The position numbers and the translations under genes were made by a program. Shown in pieces: positions 6,155-8,621 of a stretch of 8,621 bases of DNA (the stretch's first letter is position 1; the number at the start of each line of letters is the position of its first letter). The notes under the pieces were generated by a model. The model saw nothing but the letters and a program-made list of their open reading frames with translations. It did not search any database and was not told the origin of the DNA. Origin of the DNA: Bacillota bacterium (lineage in GTDB: Bacteria > Bacillota_A > Clostridia > Clostridiales > Clostridiaceae); NCBI GenBank assembly GCA_021780795.1, contig JAJXYA010000338.1:1-8621 (forward strand), given 5' to 3'.

Positions 6155-8386
6155 TTAGTTGTTTTGTGTTTTTACTACATCATTAACATCTATATTTTCT
6201 ACAGATTTTGTTATTAATCCACCTTTTTCACTTGCCATATTTGCCAGAACCATACTCAATATACTTTCCATTGCATTAGGAGTTTTTCCATCAACTCCGC
6301 CCATTATTACCGTTTGTGGTACAAGTTGAGATTTGGTTATCTTTAATGCTTCTGCAAATGCTATCATGACACTTTGTTGCACTTGTAGCTCTGGACCACC
6401 ATATGCTTCTACTAAAGCTCTTGCCGCTGCTCCTTTTGCAATACCTACCTTTGTTTCTTGTTCAGCAGTGGCATCTGCAACTGCTTTAATATTAAGTGCT
6501 GTCGCATTACCTACTGTTTCAAGTTTAAAGGCTTCCGCACCTGCTTGTAATTCTACTTGTTTAGCATTAGCATTAGCAGTTAATTCAATGGTCTTAGCTT
6601 GTGCTGCCGCTTGAGCTTCTCTTGTATATCGTTCAGCATCTGCTTCTTGAGTTCTCTTATATTTGTCTGCTTCAGCAAGTTTTTGCATTTTTAATGCTAA
6701 CTGTTCTGCAGATCTTAATTCTGATTTACCTTTATTGTCTGCTACTTCTATATCAATACTTGATTGTGTAAGTGCTGACTGCGCTGTTGCTTTCGCTTGA
6801 GCCTCATTTAGTTCTCTTTGCTTTTCAGCAGATTTTTGTTTAGCTTCATTAGTCTTGATCTCTTCCATAGCTACTTGTCTATCCCTTAATTGTGCAAGAA
6901 TTTTCTCAATTCTTGTATCACTAGCTGAAGCAGCAGGTGTTCCAATTAATACTTCTTGTAACTCTAAATCATATAATCTAAATTTTTCTTTCATTTCATC
7001 TGATGCCTGTTGTTGTATTTGACTTCTATCTTGAACTAATTCTATAAGTGTCTTTGTTTGTCCGATATTCTTGAAGTAACCAGCTATCATTGGATCAAGA
7101 GACTGCTCAATAAGCATTTTAATATCCCCAAATCTTTGTATAACTGATGATGCCTTTCTATAATCAATATTAAATACTACCGTTAAAGGTAGATTAGGCT
7201 CAAAAGCATCCTTAGTTATTAAATTAATTTCTTTTAAATTATCATCTAACTTGTGTACCCCACTTTGACCACTAATCCATTTTAATATTACATTAGTAGT
7301 AGGCACTGGCACAACTTTACCAGCATAAGTATTAAATGCATACTTTCCTGGCATCATAGAATCTCTCCAAATACCCTTTTTGCCTTGTTCTACAAGTTCT
7401 CCATGAGAGTAGGACGTGCCTGAAACATCCTCGCCTTTATCACCAAAATAACTTACAACAACCCCTACATAACCAATCTCAATTATACTTTTTGGTACTA
7501 TATCAACACTTGCAAACATTCTATTAATGAAGTAAACTCCATCCGTAAGTACTTGCATCTGCTTACCTTTTCTACCATCTGCCGCTAAAAACTTCTCTGG
7601 CTCTTGGAAGTTATTGTGATAAAATTTATTATCTGTACTCTCACCAACAATAGGTGCTATGATTGCTCCATTATCTGGTGTTGGCCCCTCATTAATAGTT
7701 ACAATACCTATAGTATCGCGACTACCTGAATTGTTTCTGGGTTTATTAGACACAACTTCTCCTTCACTACCATCATTCTGTTGGATATATTCCTGAGCAA
7801 CTTTTGAACTTGATATAATTACAGGATTAAAACCAGCTACCTTAGTTAAATCACTTCTCATTGTTTCTATTTGTGCTGTCTCATCCTTTGAAGTAAATAT
7901 TGAATGTACCTTATCTTTCGTGATTATAATAAACTGTGCTAAGTTAAACGCATAAGTACCCTCACGAAGAATTTGTCTCTGTGGTCCTTTTTGTCCACCA
8001 TTATTTAAAAACGCTACAACGTCTTGGAAGGACTTACTTTCCGGTATAACCTTACCTAAAGTTTGACCATCCCCTAAACTTTCTCCTGACCTTGAGAATA
8101 CATAAGCTATCTGGCCTTGTGGTATGGTTACCAGTCTTACCTTCTTAACCTTGTACTTAAAAGGTGTTTTAAAATGAACGCCAGCCCTTAATACTTCTGG
8201 TTGATAACCTGCTTCCCCTTTAAGTGCTATAAGACCATCAGCAGGAACTGAACCACCTAAACTCCACCATTTTTCAACAATACCTACTTCATCTGTTCCT
8301 ATGCTTGTAAAACCTATACCATAAGCAATTAAAATCAATGAAACTAGTACTATACCAATTATAATTAACACCGAATATTGTTCCAT
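6155..8386 (-). CDS. Large SPFH/band 7 (flotillin-like) membrane protein with repeated N-terminal beta motifs
   Basis: This 743-residue protein probably forms membrane-bound oligomers that organise membrane domains; the precise role is unknown. One hydrophobic segment (about 5-25) anchors the N-terminus. The SPFH/band 7 core lies near 380-482 (INLITKDAF, then FNIDYRKAS, then LQEVLIG). A long Ala/Glu/Gln/Lys-rich helical, probably coiled-coil region covers about 490-660, with AYGGPELQ at 661-668 and a short tail. It is much longer than typical bacterial flotillins (around 500 residues); the extra length is N-terminal, where the pattern GxxGx(Q/W)xxx(L/M)xxGx(Y/H) occurs four times at 57, 131, 271 and 335. 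The ATG at 8386 has AAGGGGG 6 nt upstream. It is a single-gene unit here; no NfeD partner is visible, and the gene upstream is outside the window. Confidence 0.85.
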   Translation of the reverse strand: MEQYSVLIIIGIVLVSLILIAYGIGFTSIGTDEVGIVEKWWSLGGSVPADGLIALKGEAGYQPEVLRAGVHFKTPFKYKVKKVRLVTIPQGQIAYVFSRSGESLGDGQTLGKVIPESKSFQDVVAFLNNGGQKGPQRQILREGTYAFNLAQFIIITKDKVHSIFTSKDETAQIETMRSDLTKVAGFNPVIISSSKVAQEYIQQNDGSEGEVVSNKPRNNSGSRDTIGIVTINEGPTPDNGAIIAPIVGESTDNKFYHNNFQEPEKFLAADGRKGKQMQVLTDGVYFINRMFASVDIVPKSIIEIGYVGVVVSYFGDKGEDVSGTSYSHGELVEQGKKGIWRDSMMPGKYAFNTYAGKVVPVPTTNVILKWISGQSGVHKLDDNLKEINLITKDAFEPNLPLTVVFNIDYRKASSVIQRFGDIKMLIEQSLDPMIAGYFKNIGQTKTLIELVQDRSQIQQQASDEMKEKFRLYDLELQEVLIGTPAASASDTRIEKILAQLRDRQVAMEEIKTNEAKQKSAEKQRELNEAQAKATAQSALTQSSIDIEVADNKGKSELRSAEQLALKMQKLAEADKYKRTQEADAERYTREAQAAAQAKTIELTANANAKQVELQAGAEAFKLETVGNATALNIKAVADATAEQETKVGIAKGAAARALVEAYGGPELQVQQSVMIAFAEALKITKSQLVPQTVIMGGVDGKTPNAMESILSMVLANMASEKGGLITKSVENIDVNDVVKTQNN

Positions 8387-8408
8387 ATTCTTCCCCCTTT
8401 TACATTTT

Positions 8409-8436
8409 ATATTATGTTTTATAAATATTGTAACAA
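8409..8436 (-). promoter_or_regulatory. Possible promoter of the SPFH gene
   Basis: On the minus strand TTGTTA (8436-8431) is followed at 16 bp by TAATAT (8414-8409). A start near 8402 would give a very short leader of about 15 nt, barely covering the ribosome binding site, so the true start may lie further upstream. The region is highly AT-rich. Confidence 0.35.
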
Positions 8437-8518
8437 GTTAATTATATCACAAATATCCCGCTACTAGAACTTATATTTATATGCTTTTTTAATAAAAATA
8501 TTTCATCTCCAATAATTA

Positions 8519-8620
8519 TCGCTTAGTCCTTCTAAATAAAGCATTGAGCCGTGAACTATTTCCTCTGTTGTAATTCAAATCAGTCTTATATAAAAAGCAT
8601 CTATCAAATTTTAGATAGAT
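8519..8620 (-). other. Short open frame entering from the right edge, unassigned
   Basis: On the minus strand one frame is open from the right edge to a TAA at 8521-8519, about 33 codons ending NSSRLNALFRRTKR. The other two minus frames are closed by stops near the edge. The stretch is less AT-rich than the flanking intergenic DNA. I do not recognise the peptide. A terminator-like hairpin lies inside its first codons, which argues against a normal coding end. It could be the tail of a gene, a remnant, or chance. Confidence 0.2.
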
Positions 8621-8621
8621 G
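8591..8621 (-). terminator. Terminator-like hairpin at the right edge
   Basis: CATCTATC (8598-8605) and GATAGATG (8614-8621) are perfect 8-bp arms around an 8-nt loop. On the minus strand the stem is followed by CTTTTT, the form of an intrinsic terminator for a minus-strand gene lying beyond the window. The stem may extend past the right edge. Confidence 0.5.

Noticed and set aside
8435..8452. Second Rex-like palindrome upstream of the SPFH gene (TTGTGAT-N4-TTAACTT, minus strand)
   Set aside because: Only 10 of 14 fixed positions match, in extremely AT-rich DNA, upstream of an uncertain promoter and a gene with no known redox link.
8470..8560. Riboswitch in the SPFH leader
   Set aside because: I compared it by eye with c-di-GMP-I, preQ1-I and fluoride motifs and found none of their conserved cores.

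Overview
The window looks like chromosomal DNA from an anaerobic, low-G+C Gram-positive bacterium of the Clostridium type. The evidence is the A/T-rich sequence and A/T-ending codons, strong AGGAGG-type ribosome binding sites, AT-rich intergenic gaps with hairpin-plus-T-run terminators, and above all an NADH-linked [FeFe]-hydrogenase operon. No phage, insertion sequence, tRNA, rRNA or CRISPR array is visible.

Layout, left to right. (1) Positions 1-589, minus strand: a plasmid pRiA4b ORF-3-like protein running off the left edge. (2) Positions 590-825: a divergent intergenic region with a good promoter for the next gene and one copy of a short dispersed repeat. (3) Positions 826-1422, plus strand: a NUDIX hydrolase with an intact Nudix box, probably an ADP-ribose pyrophosphatase. 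(4) Positions 1423-1538: a compact convergent terminator zone with two hairpins and two inverted copies of the dispersed repeat. (5) Positions 1539-5841, minus strand: a four-gene operon read right to left. Its order is hydC (NuoE-like), hydB (NuoF-like diaphorase), hydA ([FeFe]-hydrogenase) and a small thioredoxin-like [2Fe-2S] protein, with gaps of 1, 4 and 5 nt. (6) Positions 5842-6154: an intergenic region holding the operon promoter, a Rex-like operator, a third-type copy of the repeat and the terminator of the next gene. (7) Positions 6155-8386, minus strand: a large membrane-anchored SPFH/flotillin-like protein. (8) Positions 8387-8621: its promoter region, then an unexplained stretch and a terminator-like hairpin at the right edge.

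The hydrogenase operon is the functional centre. Known HydABC enzymes couple NADH and ferredoxin oxidation to H2 formation, or the reverse. HydB binds FMN and NAD(H), HydA carries the H-cluster, and HydC carries a [2Fe-2S] cluster. HydB keeps both the N-terminal [2Fe-2S] domain and the C-terminal two-[4Fe-4S] domain, as in the electron-bifurcating type. A near-palindromic match to the clostridial Rex motif at the predicted transcription start suggests control by the NADH/NAD+ ratio.

The most interesting points are: a stand-alone gene that may be the detached C-terminal [2Fe-2S] domain of HydA; the Rex-like operator; a four-copy dispersed repeat that sits at gene ends and terminators; and a four-fold internal motif in the N-terminal half of the SPFH protein.
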